Virus record (IMG/VR): IMGVR_UViG_3300034103_001695
Location: 1-40,406 of that record
DNA: 40,406 nucleotides
Source of the DNA: a virus
Direction: 5' to 3' (one strand)
Below are positions 23,228-30,292 of this stretch, in pieces. The translations under genes were made by a program, and so were the position numbers. The notes beneath the pieces were generated by a model. The model searched no databases. It was not told the origin of the DNA and saw only the letters and a program-made list of their open reading frames with translations. The first letter of the stretch is position 1; each line of letters opens with the position of its first letter.

Positions 23228-23998
23228 TCAATTCGTGGTGATGATCCGCGACCCGTACAACGGATCGAGGACGAACGGTTGGCAGTACCCAAACGGCGTC
23301 GGCGAATCGTGACGTGCGGACGGGATATTGTTGATCACTAGCCGGCTCCAGTTTTCAAAATCGGCACTTTCCTCGACGAGCGTATCGAGGGAATAGATCC
23401 TCGGCTCGATCAGTGATTTATCCTTTGGGACAATGACGTGCCCCACGAGCCGAAAATTGATCACGACGCCAAGGTGAACCCGACCGACGGCGTCGGTGTC
23501 GTCGTAAATAGTTCCGATCAGACTGCCGACTGGGTCGAAACTACAATACACCTCCTCGTCGATTTCTCGCCAAACGCCACCACGAAACGCGTCTCGTGGC
23601 GTAATTCCGTCGGAGTTGTTGACGTGTCCACCGATGCCGATCGATCGTTTGCCGATCAACCGCGATTCACCACCGGCAGATCCGCGGCGATAATTGAACA
23701 CCTGGAATTTATCTCCGAACCATTGGCTCGGTTCGTATCGGTGCAAAATCACGTACGGGATCAGCTGCAGGAATTCGGGATCGTCCTCGACCTCCGACCG
23801 CGGCATGAACCGCAGTTGGTCGGAGTTGATCAGCTCCGCCGCCAGTTTTTGGGACGTAGTGTCCGACGAAAACCCCTTACAAACGTCGATCGCGTACATC
23901 GCGGGGATCACGAGAACGCGTTCGTCGGTTTTGCTGGTCAAGATTTGGGCCTGTGGTGGTGGGTCAGGGATCGGTGGCCGCGACGATCGCGGCGGCAA
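23228..23998 (-). CDS. Nudix hydrolase family protein
   Basis: This 256-residue protein resembles Nudix proteins that start with a conserved IPYVILHRYEPSQWFGDKFQ strand, then YRRGSAGGESRLIGKRSIGI leading into GGHVN. The Nudix helix reads WREIDEEV, providing the REUxEE metal ligands. The upstream conserved Glu of the GX5EX7REUXEEXGU box appears to be replaced (PRDAFRGGVW), so substrate or activity may differ from standard diphosphate hydrolases. It may clean nucleotide pools or act on NAD or ADP-ribose derivatives during infection. The start overlaps the upstream gene by 35 bases. A TTG about 18 codons in is an alternative. Confidence 0.75.
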   Translation of the reverse strand: MPPRSSRPPIPDPPPQAQILTSKTDERVLVIPAMYAIDVCKGFSSDTTSQKLAAELINSDQLRFMPRSEVEDDPEFLQLIPYVILHRYEPSQWFGDKFQVFNYRRGSAGGESRLIGKRSIGIGGHVNNSDGITPRDAFRGGVWREIDEEVYCSFDPVGSLIGTIYDDTDAVGRVHLGVVINFRLVGHVIVPKDKSLIEPRIYSLDTLVEESADFENWSRLVINNIPSARHDSPTPFGYCQPFVLDPLYGSRIITTN

Positions 23999-24242
23999 AC
24001 CCGGCGGCGAACACGCCCCGAGATCGACGATCGAGCGAGTGGATCGCTAGGCCGTCGCGGAATTGCTTCACAATCGGCACCCCGAGTGATTCCAGGTCGT
24101 CGAGGTGTCGTCGAATTGTCCTGGCGTCGACGCCCAGCTCGTCGGCCAGCTGCGGGACGTGGAGCCCGTCGCGTGACCGCAACGCCAGCTCGATCGCCGC
24201 AACACGACGCAGCGACTTAGCTAGCCCGTTTTTGTGCGGCAT
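23964..24242 (-). CDS. Winged helix-turn-helix regulator
   Basis: This 92-residue DNA-binding protein carries the pattern RVAAIELALRSRDGLHVPQL then ADELGVDARTIRRHLDDLES LGVPI, the HTH_11/DeoR-type winged helix, with a short C-terminal extension (GVFAAGFAAAIVAATDP). The ATG at 24242 is supported by an AAGGAGGT ribosome-binding site eight bases before it; longer in-frame starts upstream are shadows of the zinc-ribbon gene. It overlaps both neighbours. It is probably a phage transcription regulator. Confidence 0.75.
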   Translation of the reverse strand: MPHKNGLAKSLRRVAAIELALRSRDGLHVPQLADELGVDARTIRRHLDDLESLGVPIVKQFRDGLAIHSLDRRSRGVFAAGFAAAIVAATDP

Positions 24243-24417
24243 CTGTCGCGACCTCCTTTCGGGCAAGGGCAAAAGCGACCTGGGCCCGTAGCCTGGCCAC
24301 CGCCTCGACGGTGTCGCGGCAATCGTGGCAGACGTCCCAGCCCTGCGACCGCGTGGTCGCAACGTCGCCACAGAAGCGACAGGGGTGGGGTGTTGATGGG
24401 GTTGATGGTGTTGGCAT
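24217..24417 (-). CDS. Small zinc-ribbon protein
   Basis: This 66-residue protein has two CxxC pairs, CRFC (residues 13-16) and CHDC (30-33), that form a compact zinc ribbon, followed by a helix (AVARLRAQVAFALARKEVAT). Small treble-clef or ribbon proteins like this are frequent in phage early regions and may bind nucleic acid or host RNA polymerase. Its 3' end contains the ribosome-binding site of the HTH gene. Confidence 0.6.
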   Translation of the reverse strand: MPTPSTPSTPHPCRFCGDVATTRSQGWDVCHDCRDTVEAVARLRAQVAFALARKEVATDAAQKRAS

Positions 24418-24426
24418 GTTTACGGC

Positions 24427-25320
24427 TCACTGGACGTAAAAAAAGCAGCATCCGTCTAGGGCCGACAAAAGCGAGTCGCGGTCCCACTGACCACCAAGGA
24501 TTTCAACAGCCGCGTCAATGACGTCATCGGTCAACTCGTTTGGGTCAAGTGGCTGAATTGACTCCAGTGCAGCAACAACAGCGTTGGCCGCTTTGGTTTG
24601 GTCGTTGCTGACGCTCCCCGTGAAATCGTAGGTCACCTGACGGGACTTGGGTTGATCCTCGCTGTCGTTGTGTTGATCGACAAGAAGCATTCCCTTTTCA
24701 GTCACTTCGATGGACCAGTATTGTTCATCGTACGGAATCCCCGTCACGTCATGCACTGGCCTGTCAATTTGCACAAGGCCAGCCGACTCAAGTGCATCCA
24801 CGTGGTGCATCCATTCCGTGAAGTGACGACCCGATTCGTTGCGAGTCGTAGCAACGCACAACTCGCTAATCATTTCTTCGCTGATAGCCTGATCGTCGTC
24901 ACCTACCGGACAAACACCGAAAAAAAACGTTCTTGATTCTTCGCAAACCGGGTGCGATGCGACAAGTTCCTCAAACGAATCAAATTCCTGGTTCGGGTTG
25001 ACCATATCATCAAGGATGAACCACGCGCCGCGAGATGTGATCTTGTAGTTCTTGCCTTTGAAAACCTGCTCGGCGACTTGATCTTCGTCTGATTCAGTAA
25101 CCGTCCAGGTGATCTTTTGCGACTCGCCATCCAGCTCTACCGTGATCGACTTCTTGCCGGCTTCGATCGCTTCTTCGATTGAGTCGTAAACCTTAAGTGA
25201 CGCATCGTTGTCGTCGCAGAACTGCGCTCCACAATCTTCGATGCGGCATTCATCATTGCGACGCACTAACTTGCCACTGCCAGCCCAAACCTGATCGACA
25301 TAGATTTCGATTACGGACAT
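24427..25320 (-). CDS. Acidic protein of unknown function with own promoter
   Basis: This 297-residue protein is strikingly acidic (many Asp/Glu: ECRIEDCGAQFCDDNDASL, ESDEDQVAEQVF) and ends in CCFFYVQ. Residues about 150-215 (ISEEMISELCVATTRNESGR, then HHVDALESAGLVQIDRPVHD) look like a winged-helix-type fold. Codon choice is visibly less GC-biased than in neighbouring genes, suggesting a different origin. A sigma70-like promoter with an embedded palindrome lies in its 128-base upstream gap, so it may be expressed separately, for example in the prophage. Acidic early proteins sometimes mimic DNA, but nothing here proves that. Confidence 0.7.
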   Translation of the reverse strand: MSVIEIYVDQVWAGSGKLVRRNDECRIEDCGAQFCDDNDASLKVYDSIEEAIEAGKKSITVELDGESQKITWTVTESDEDQVAEQVFKGKNYKITSRGAWFILDDMVNPNQEFDSFEELVASHPVCEESRTFFFGVCPVGDDDQAISEEMISELCVATTRNESGRHFTEWMHHVDALESAGLVQIDRPVHDVTGIPYDEQYWSIEVTEKGMLLVDQHNDSEDQPKSRQVTYDFTGSVSNDQTKAANAVVAALESIQPLDPNELTDDVIDAAVEILGGQWDRDSLLSALDGCCFFYVQ

Positions 25321-25349
25321 TTCGGAGCCTTTTTTTTTGGGGTCGTTTT

Positions 25350-25366
25350 GACGGCTGACTGCCGTC
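25350..25366 (-). promoter_or_regulatory. 5' leader hairpin of the acidic-protein gene
   Basis: Perfect inverted repeat GACGGC (25350-25355) and GCCGTC (25361-25366) around a five-base loop, between the candidate promoter and the start at 25320. On the minus strand it is followed by an A-run, not a U-run, so it is not an intrinsic terminator for this gene. Confidence 0.5.
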
Positions 25367-25374
25367 GTGCTTCC

Positions 25375-25403
25375 ATCTTATCGAATGGACACCCCGTGTC
25401 CAT
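25375..25403 (-). promoter_or_regulatory. Candidate sigma70 promoter overlapped by a palindromic operator
   Basis: On the minus strand TGGACA (25402-25397), a 16-base spacer and TAAGAT (25380-25375) form a near-consensus promoter. A perfect palindrome ATGGACAC-N3-GTGTCCAT (25385-25403) covers the -35 box and spacer, so a dimeric repressor could block polymerase. The transcript would lead into the gene starting at 25320. Confidence 0.55.
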
Positions 25404-25448
25404 AGAGGAAATAGCAAAAAAAAGCAGAAAAGAGGAAACGACCGTAAA

Positions 25449-25979
25449 TCACGAGGCGAAACGGCTGCGGTCGTACTTGCGGCGGGTTCGTTTGGGGAAG
25501 GATCGCGGGATCTCGTCGCCGCGGGATTCATCGGCCTCGGCCCGTTTGCGGCGTTTCTCCGCGATCCGTTTGGCAAGTTCGTGCTGGTAAATGTCGGCCA
25601 GTGTCTTGGCCGTGGCGGCTCGTCGCTGTGTGAATTCGTTTTCGTCGCCGATCTCGCGTTCGGCCCAGCCGGTGCCGTCGCACGCGACACACTGGTCCCG
25701 CATCGGGCCCGAACAGCGACAACGCTCGCGGACCCACAGGCGATTCCCTTTGACACGGTAGAGCCTAAGCCGCTGGCCGTTTGGCGTTTCGCCGATCCGA
25801 CGGGCCAGCCGATCGCGTTTGTAAATGGGCCAAACGCGTTGGGCGCAGCGGTACGACAAGCGGCCGACCGAGGCGACGATCGTCGGTGTGAGTTCGGCCA
25901 ACGGTCGGTGATCGAGCAACACGCGGAGACTTTCGAGCCGCTTGGGCAGGTCGCGTTCGAATTGATCGGGAATGGTCAC
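25449..25979 (-). CDS. Basic protein with DnaJ-like zinc finger
   Basis: This 176-residue basic protein starts at a GTG with AAAGGAG eight bases before it. The centre has RCRCSGPMRDQCVACDGTGW (about residues 87-106), with the CxxCxGxG-type zinc motif of DnaJ fingers. The C-terminus is a long basic helix (HELAKRIAEKRRKRAEADES). Together these suggest a nucleic-acid-binding replication or regulatory accessory. It is the first gene in the block downstream of the replication initiator region. Confidence 0.6.
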   Translation of the reverse strand: MTIPDQFERDLPKRLESLRVLLDHRPLAELTPTIVASVGRLSYRCAQRVWPIYKRDRLARRIGETPNGQRLRLYRVKGNRLWVRERCRCSGPMRDQCVACDGTGWAEREIGDENEFTQRRAATAKTLADIYQHELAKRIAEKRRKRAEADESRGDEIPRSFPKRTRRKYDRSRFAS

Positions 25980-26009
25980 TGGTTAGACTCCTTTCGGGTT
26001 GGTGAGTAG

Positions 26010-26249
26010 TTAGCTGTTGGCTTTGGTCGTTTGTTCTCTTAGTCGTTGCCAGGCGAGTGAATTCATCACCATGTAGTCATTACCAACGCGAAACGCGACC
26101 GAGCGGACAACAAGCAGCGGTTTCCAATTGTTTGGATCCTTCGCCCACTTTTTCTGAATCCGTTTTTTCTTGCTCCTTGGGAACCGCACCTGTTTGCGAC
26201 TCCATTCGACGCCGAGGCTGTCATCGATCCGAATTGGCATTGGGAACAT
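26010..26249 (-). CDS. Small basic protein
   Basis: This 79-residue protein starts inside the 3' end of the initiator gene (29-base overlap). It is rich in Lys/Arg (SRKQVRFPRSKKKRIQKKWA) and then hydrophobic/polar (PLLVVRSVAFRVGNDYMVMN). An internal ATG three codons later (MPIRID) is another start. A small basic early protein of this size may bind nucleic acid. No family is recognised. Confidence 0.55.
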   Translation of the reverse strand: MFPMPIRIDDSLGVEWSRKQVRFPRSKKKRIQKKWAKDPNNWKPLLVVRSVAFRVGNDYMVMNSLAWQRLREQTTKANS

Positions 26250-27315
26250 GGTTATCGTCCTTCGTGTTGTGGGTCTGGTCGAAACGTTCAAGAGCTTCCT
26301 GGAGGCGGCGGTCGATCACGGCCTCGGGGGCGTTGGCCTCGCGGCCGGCTCGGATGATCCGGCTGCGGAGTCGCTCGCGTGCTTGCGCTCGTTGCTGGGC
26401 CGCTGATAGGAGCCCGCTGGAGGTCGCTGGGGCCGGTTTGGGTTGCAATCGCTCTGGCGGTCGACTGCGGCCTGTGATCCAGCGGTGGAGCCATCCCACG
26501 TGGATCCCGGATGTCGTGGCGAGGTCGCGGCGGTACCGATCGACGAGCGACATCACGTCGCCAGGGGTCAGCTCGCGACGCTGGGCCGCGGTGATCGCCG
26601 ATTGCGAGCCGTCGACGCTCATCCCGAGGTCCACAAGAGCACTCACCACCACCACCCAGCCGACGGGCTGGGCCGTGGCTGTCGCTTCGTCGCGTGGTGG
26701 TGGTGAGTGTCTGGATGGATTACTGGAGAGATTTCTGGATTGTTCTTCTATGGCCTGCTCTGTCAGCGCAGGTGGGTGCGCTGTGAGAACAGGGGGGTGT
26801 TCTATTAGCGCAGGCGGTTGCGCTGACAGAACAGGCGGTCGAACCGTCAACCGATCGTTGACGGTTGGGTGATCGCTGGCCGGGGTGACGCAGCGATCGG
26901 ACGCCGGGGTGACGTCTTGGGTAGTTGCATCGGCCGGGGTGACCGATGCGAGGTTTGTCGAGCGGACGGCGGTCCAGTCGATCGAGTAGCGATTCGCTCG
27001 GGTGCCGCCGGTGACGTATCGCTGGGATCGGACGCGTAGGAGCCCGAATTCGTCGACGGCTCGACGGATCACGCGGCGGACGGTGGCCGGGGTCGTTTCG
27101 AGGCGGTCGGCGAGGTCGGTGTGGGTCAGCTCGGCCCCGTCGCCCGTGCGGTCGAGCGCGTGGACGACGAACAACAGCTCGCGGACGTGGAGGTCGGTCG
27201 ATCCCGCGACCCGGGTCGATTGCAAACGACGCCAGGCGGACCAAAGCGACGCGCGGTCGTCCTGGTCGCGGCCCTCGGCCGTTTCGATGAGCGGTCGTGG
27301 TTGCGGTCGCTTCAT
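26221..27315 (-). CDS. Winged-helix replication initiator containing an origin-like region
   Basis: In this 364-residue protein the first about 115 residues are a winged-helix DNA-binding domain (ELLFVVHALDRTGDGAELTH, LADRLETTPATVRRVIRRAV, then ANRYSIDWTAV). The middle (about 125-200) has repeated peptides (PPVLSAQPPALIEH, PPVLTAHPPALTEQ; VTPAD/VTPAS three times) encoded by DNA repeats resembling iterons. The C-terminal about 150 residues are helical (DVMSLVDRYRRDLATTSGIH) and could contact the helicase loader. This design (DNA-binding N-terminus, origin inside the middle, partner-binding C-terminus) is that of lambda O. The helix-rich AAA+ protein at 28694 could be its partner. The initiator role is inferred. 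Confidence 0.65.
   Translation of the reverse strand: MKRPQPRPLIETAEGRDQDDRASLWSAWRRLQSTRVAGSTDLHVRELLFVVHALDRTGDGAELTHTDLADRLETTPATVRRVIRRAVDEFGLLRVRSQRYVTGGTRANRYSIDWTAVRSTNLASVTPADATTQDVTPASDRCVTPASDHPTVNDRLTVRPPVLSAQPPALIEHPPVLTAHPPALTEQAIEEQSRNLSSNPSRHSPPPRDEATATAQPVGWVVVVSALVDLGMSVDGSQSAITAAQRRELTPGDVMSLVDRYRRDLATTSGIHVGWLHRWITGRSRPPERLQPKPAPATSSGLLSAAQQRAQARERLRSRIIRAGREANAPEAVIDRRLQEALERFDQTHNTKDDNHVPNANSDR
26765..26943. repeat. Iteron-like cluster, candidate replication origin
   Basis: Inside the initiator gene lie two dyads AGCGCA-N6-TGCGCT (26765-26782 and 26807-26824) in a 42-bp-spaced pair, each followed by AGAACAGG. A perfect inverted repeat AACCGTCAA-N7-TTGACGGTT sits at 26842-26866, and three copies of GCCGGGGTGAC begin at 26879, 26903 and 26933. 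A relatively AT-rich stretch (26715-26762) adjoins. The arrangement parallels lambda ori within gene O. Confidence 0.6.
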
Positions 27316-27346
27316 GCTCGGGCGGTTTCGCGGGGTGGTGGTTGGT

Positions 27347-27379
27347 GTGTGTCACCGGACGGCTTGCGCCGTGCCGCTA
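27347..27379. repeat. 33-bp palindromic element, copy 2
   Basis: Identical to 22656-22688. On the minus strand its first three bases are the TAG stop of the gene at 27377-27919, and its GNRA-loop hairpin lies in the 61-base gap ahead of the initiator gene. It may work as a transcript boundary. Confidence 0.85.
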
Positions 27380-27919
27380 GGGTGTGGAGGGTGTGGAGGG
27401 TTTGGTAAGGTTTGCGATTAGGTCGCGGGAATAGTCGCTGAGGATCTCGGCCGGGAGTTTGGCGAGAACGTTGTGGAATTGGTGGAGCCTGGCCGCCATG
27501 ACCCGCAGGATCAAACCGCGGCCGGTGATCGGTGGGAGCGGGTTGAGGTCCTCGATCGAGACCGCGACGTCGTCTAGTTTCGCGAGCTGGTAGAGGTTGG
27601 CCGTTGCCCAAAACGTCGGAGTGGTGTCGCCGATAGTACGGTAGAGGTCGAGCGGACAACCGAGCGTCTCCAGCCGGCACCGTGGCACCATCGGGCTGTG
27701 GGCGATCACGTGGACCACGTGGCGCGAGTAGACCGCGGCGGTGATCGCGGCCGTCGCCCCGTCGGAGAATCCGATCAGCGTCGCCGGTGCGGTTAGATGG
27801 CGGCCGAAGTCCTCCGCGTTGCGATGGTTCCAGTTGATGCGATCGACGGCCAGAACCTTGTCCGGGTCGAAGTAGCGGCCGAGGCTGTGGCCGAAGCCGT
27901 TAAGGGCGTAGAATTCCAT
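27377..27919 (-). CDS. Alpha/beta-hydrolase-like protein
   Basis: This 180-residue protein shows a GxSxG nucleophile elbow, GFSDG (residues 50-54, Ser52), preceded by a hydrophobic strand (APATLI) and followed by the helix ATAAITAAVYSRH. That is the classic alpha/beta-hydrolase order. Candidate acid and His residues are in the C-terminal half (LPPITGRGLILRV, then LHQFHNVLAKL). The protein is shorter than typical esterases (about 200-280), so it may be a minimal or pseudo-hydrolase. It is coupled by a one-base overlap to the ASCH gene and sits in the replication operon, an odd place for an esterase. The stop codon lies in the palindromic element. Confidence 0.6.
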   Translation of the reverse strand: MEFYALNGFGHSLGRYFDPDKVLAVDRINWNHRNAEDFGRHLTAPATLIGFSDGATAAITAAVYSRHVVHVIAHSPMVPRCRLETLGCPLDLYRTIGDTTPTFWATANLYQLAKLDDVAVSIEDLNPLPPITGRGLILRVMAARLHQFHNVLAKLPAEILSDYSRDLIANLTKPSTPSTP

Positions 27920-28323
27920 CACTTGGGTGCCTCCCAGGTGATCATGACGCCGACGAATGTCCCGACGCCGTATTGATCGCCGAACCACTGGGCCATCTCG
28001 GCGACGTCGTCGAAGCCGTCCGCCCACGCGATGTCGGACTCGTCGACAGCCTGGCCGTCGATCAGGATTTCGGTGATCTCGTGGGCGATGTTTTGGGCGG
28101 TCGGTTTTGCTTGTACGATCTCGATCTCGATCTTGTGACATCCGGTACAGATGGGATCGGTCTCGACGATCTTCGAACAGGTTGGGGTCCGCATCCCGGT
28201 ATAGAGCTGGACGGGCTCGCCCGTGCGGGCGTGGCGGCGTTTGCCGATCGGGCGGATCGTTTGGCACTTGGTGCCGCTGCGGATCGCGTCGATAAATTGC
28301 GGGGCGAATGAATAGGCGACCAT
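27919..28323 (-). CDS. ASCH-domain protein
   Basis: This 134-residue protein has the ASCH (PUA-like beta-barrel) pattern: FAPQFIDAIRSGTKCQTIRP, the basic HARTGEPVQLYTGMRT strand, a CTGCH motif, and a C-terminal FDDVAEMAQWFGDQYG helix. ASCH proteins bind RNA or modified nucleobases, and phages often carry one near replication genes. The ATG at 28323 is supported by GAAGGA seven bases upstream. The stop overlaps the next start by one base. Confidence 0.8.
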   Translation of the reverse strand: MVAYSFAPQFIDAIRSGTKCQTIRPIGKRRHARTGEPVQLYTGMRTPTCSKIVETDPICTGCHKIEIEIVQAKPTAQNIAHEITEILIDGQAVDESDIAWADGFDDVAEMAQWFGDQYGVGTFVGVMITWEAPK

Positions 28324-28334
28324 TTTGCGGTCCT

Positions 28335-28697
28335 TCACGAATTGGGGGCGAATTGGGGGGCGTAGCAGACGAGGAACGTTTGGCCGTGGGCCGATCGCTT
28401 GACGCCGGGGCGGACGATCCGGCCGTCGCGAGCGAGTTCGGTGATTCGGCCGCTGATCTGATGGTGGTGCTTGCGCATGGCGTGGGCGATCTCCAGCCCG
28501 GTGGCTCCGCGTTGACCGGCCTGGGTGACTATGTCCAGGACCGCCTGACGTTCGGCGGGGAGTTTGGGCTGGATCGAGTCCCACACCTGGCGGCGGTGTG
28601 CCTTGCCGTGGTCGTACGGCGGCGGGGGCGTGGCCGCAGCTGCGGCCGGCGTGTCGAACAGACTGGGCTGTTGGCGGAATTGCTCGTCGCGTCTCAT
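28335..28697 (-). CDS. Winged-helix protein
   Basis: This 120-residue protein has a proline-rich N-terminus (AAAAATPPPPYDHGKAHRRQ) and then a winged-helix domain (ERQAVLDIVTQAGQRGATGL, EIAHAMRKHHHQISGRITEL, ARDGRIVRPGVKR) with the layout of MarR-like or replication-accessory wHTH proteins. The ATG overlaps the stop of the AAA+ gene by four bases. It probably binds DNA in replication or its control. Confidence 0.7.
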   Translation of the reverse strand: MRRDEQFRQQPSLFDTPAAAAATPPPPYDHGKAHRRQVWDSIQPKLPAERQAVLDIVTQAGQRGATGLEIAHAMRKHHHQISGRITELARDGRIVRPGVKRSAHGQTFLVCYAPQFAPNS

Positions 28698-29470
28698 GGG
28701 TTGGCACTCCGTTTGATGATCGAGCGGCGGACTTCGTACGAAATGAACTGCCAGATTTCGCGGAACGAGGCAAAATAGAATTTCCGCAAACGTGGGGCCC
28801 ACTCGTCGGCGTCGTAGGAGTGGAACACCTCGGCCCAGTAGTCGATGACCGCGTGTTTTTGCTCCGTCGTTGGCGGTGGCAGCTCGATCTGGGTATCGAT
28901 GCGGCTGCGGATCGCAGGGTCGAGCGTGTCGAGGCGATTGGTGGCCAGGACGAACAGGTGGGGAGCAGTCCAGCGGTCGAGCCGTTGCCACAATGTCGCC
29001 TGGCAGGATGCGATCTCGCGACCGCCCGAGGTCTGGAGCTGGTCCCGTGATGGGAACAGCGTGTCGGCCTCGTCGATCAAGACCACCGCCGGCGGGGCGG
29101 CGGCGATCCAGTCGAGGACCTCGGCGACGCGGTTGCTGGTCTCGCCGAGCAGTGACCCGACGAGCTGGTCACCGAGCACGCGATAGCACTTGAGCCCGGC
29201 CTGGTGGGCGATCCAATAAGCCGCGGTGGTCTTTCCGTTGCCGGGCGGGCCGTGGAGTAGGATCTGGCGGGTCGGGTGGATGCCGTAGCGGGCGACTTCG
29301 GCGAATAGGGCCGAGTCGCGGAGACGCCACTGGGCGACAACCGTGTCGGCCAACCGCGTGATCGCCTCGGTCTGGACGAGCGACGCCAGGGCGACGCGTG
29401 AGGGTGAGTCCTCGACGATCGCCGTGGGGCGTGGCTTGGCTCGTGGTAGTTGTTGCATGGTGGGTTTCAT
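28694..29470 (-). CDS. AAA+ ATPase
   Basis: This 258-residue ATPase has Walker A GPPGNGKT (residues 74-81), Walker B LIDEAD (131-136), sensor-1 Asn in LATN (178) and arginine-finger candidates in RSRID (188, 190). The fold is that of classic AAA clade proteins (FtsH/p97-like). Its size and place between a HhH protein and wHTH proteins suggest a replication role such as helicase loading, although helicase loaders usually look more DnaC-like. No peptidase domain is present. The ATG overlaps the upstream stop (ATGA); a second ATG four codons later is possible. Confidence 0.85.
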   Translation of the reverse strand: MKPTMQQLPRAKPRPTAIVEDSPSRVALASLVQTEAITRLADTVVAQWRLRDSALFAEVARYGIHPTRQILLHGPPGNGKTTAAYWIAHQAGLKCYRVLGDQLVGSLLGETSNRVAEVLDWIAAAPPAVVLIDEADTLFPSRDQLQTSGGREIASCQATLWQRLDRWTAPHLFVLATNRLDTLDPAIRSRIDTQIELPPPTTEQKHAVIDYWAEVFHSYDADEWAPRLRKFYFASFREIWQFISYEVRRSIIKRSANP

Positions 29471-30075
29471 TCCTCGCTGCGGTCACAGATGAAGTCGTTG
29501 AGCTTGTCGGCGATCGCTGAGGCGGTCGCGAGGTTGATGCCGGCGAGGTCGTCGAACCAGGACTGGCCCCGCTGGATCATGCGGTCCTGGAGCTGGCCGA
29601 CGAGCATGATGTCGGCGTCGATCAGGGCGTTGTGGGCCGTGGTCGATAGTCGTAGCGCGGCGATCGGTTCCGCTCGCCACTGGTCGGCGTTGCGGCCGTG
29701 TTTGTCCTCGTCGGCCGGGGCCATCGTGTCGAACAGCGGTAGGACCTGGCCGTTCTTGGGTCGCAGGAATCGGACCAGGTCGGACTGGGTCGCTGCCTTG
29801 TTGGCTAGGATTTGGGCCAGATCTTCTTTGGCTCGGTCGTAAACTGATTTGGCAAGGTCCACGGTTTTGCGGCAATCCTCGATTTCGGCCTCCTGGTCGG
29901 CGATCATGTGGGTGAAGCGTTCGACCTGGGTCATCACGTCGCGCAGTCGATGCAGCTCGCTGACCTTGGCGGCCATCGATTCGGCGACGGTCGGCTTGGG
30001 GCGTGATTCCTCGATCGCGGTGGTCGCGTCCTCGCGGTCGGGTGCGGATGCTGCGGCGGGTTTTTTCTTGGCCAT
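29467..30075 (-). CDS. Coiled-coil protein with C-terminal helix-hairpin-helix
   Basis: This 202-residue protein has a basic N-terminus and a coiled coil at about residues 38-95 (AKVSELHRLRDVMTQVERFT). The C-terminal HhH-type region (about 145-195) contains TAHNALIDADIMLVGQLQDR and WFDDLAGINLATASAIADKL, like the DNA-binding tail of many phage early proteins. It precedes the AAA+ gene with a four-base overlap, so both are likely co-translated and may act together at replication forks. A GAGG five bases before the ATG is embedded in the repeated leader motif. Confidence 0.65.
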   Translation of the reverse strand: MAKKKPAAASAPDREDATTAIEESRPKPTVAESMAAKVSELHRLRDVMTQVERFTHMIADQEAEIEDCRKTVDLAKSVYDRAKEDLAQILANKAATQSDLVRFLRPKNGQVLPLFDTMAPADEDKHGRNADQWRAEPIAALRLSTTAHNALIDADIMLVGQLQDRMIQRGQSWFDDLAGINLATASAIADKLNDFICDRSEE

Positions 30076-30103
30076 GGGTGCCTCGGGGTCAGGGGTTGGG
30101 GTT
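30076..30103 (-). promoter_or_regulatory. Leader motif with ribosome-binding site
   Basis: On the minus strand AACCCCAACCCCTGACCCC then GAGGCACCC runs straight into the ATG at 30075. It closely resembles the leader repeats at 21733 and 22622. It also encodes the last residues and stop of the upstream small gene. Confidence 0.5.
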
Positions 30104-30292
30104 GATGGGGAAGTCGGCTAGGTGTTGCTTGATCTGACGGAGCCAGATGGCCATCGTTCGATCGTTCGGGTACTTTTCGAGCGATGACGACATCCAGCGG
30201 GCGAGCGACTCGATGAAGTCGCGATCGTGGCGAGCGGTCCGCAGTCGATCGAGTTCGGCTGCGGTCGGTTGGGTGGTGGGTGTTTGGCTCAT
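30089..30292 (-). CDS. 67-residue hypothetical protein
   Basis: The small protein begins at an ATG overlapping the stop of the SNase-like gene (ATGA). It is helical and polar (AAELDRLRTARHDRDFIESL, then SLEKYPNDRTMAIWLRQIKQ) and ends NPNP within the leader motif of the next gene. No family is recognised. Tight coupling on both sides makes it likely to be translated. Confidence 0.55.
   Translation of the reverse strand: MSQTPTTQPTAAELDRLRTARHDRDFIESLARWMSSSLEKYPNDRTMAIWLRQIKQHLADFPINPNP

Noticed and set aside
23438-24220. A 260-codon plus-strand frame opposite the Nudix gene
   Set aside because: Antisense shadow. The minus strand carries a recognisable Nudix and HTH protein there.
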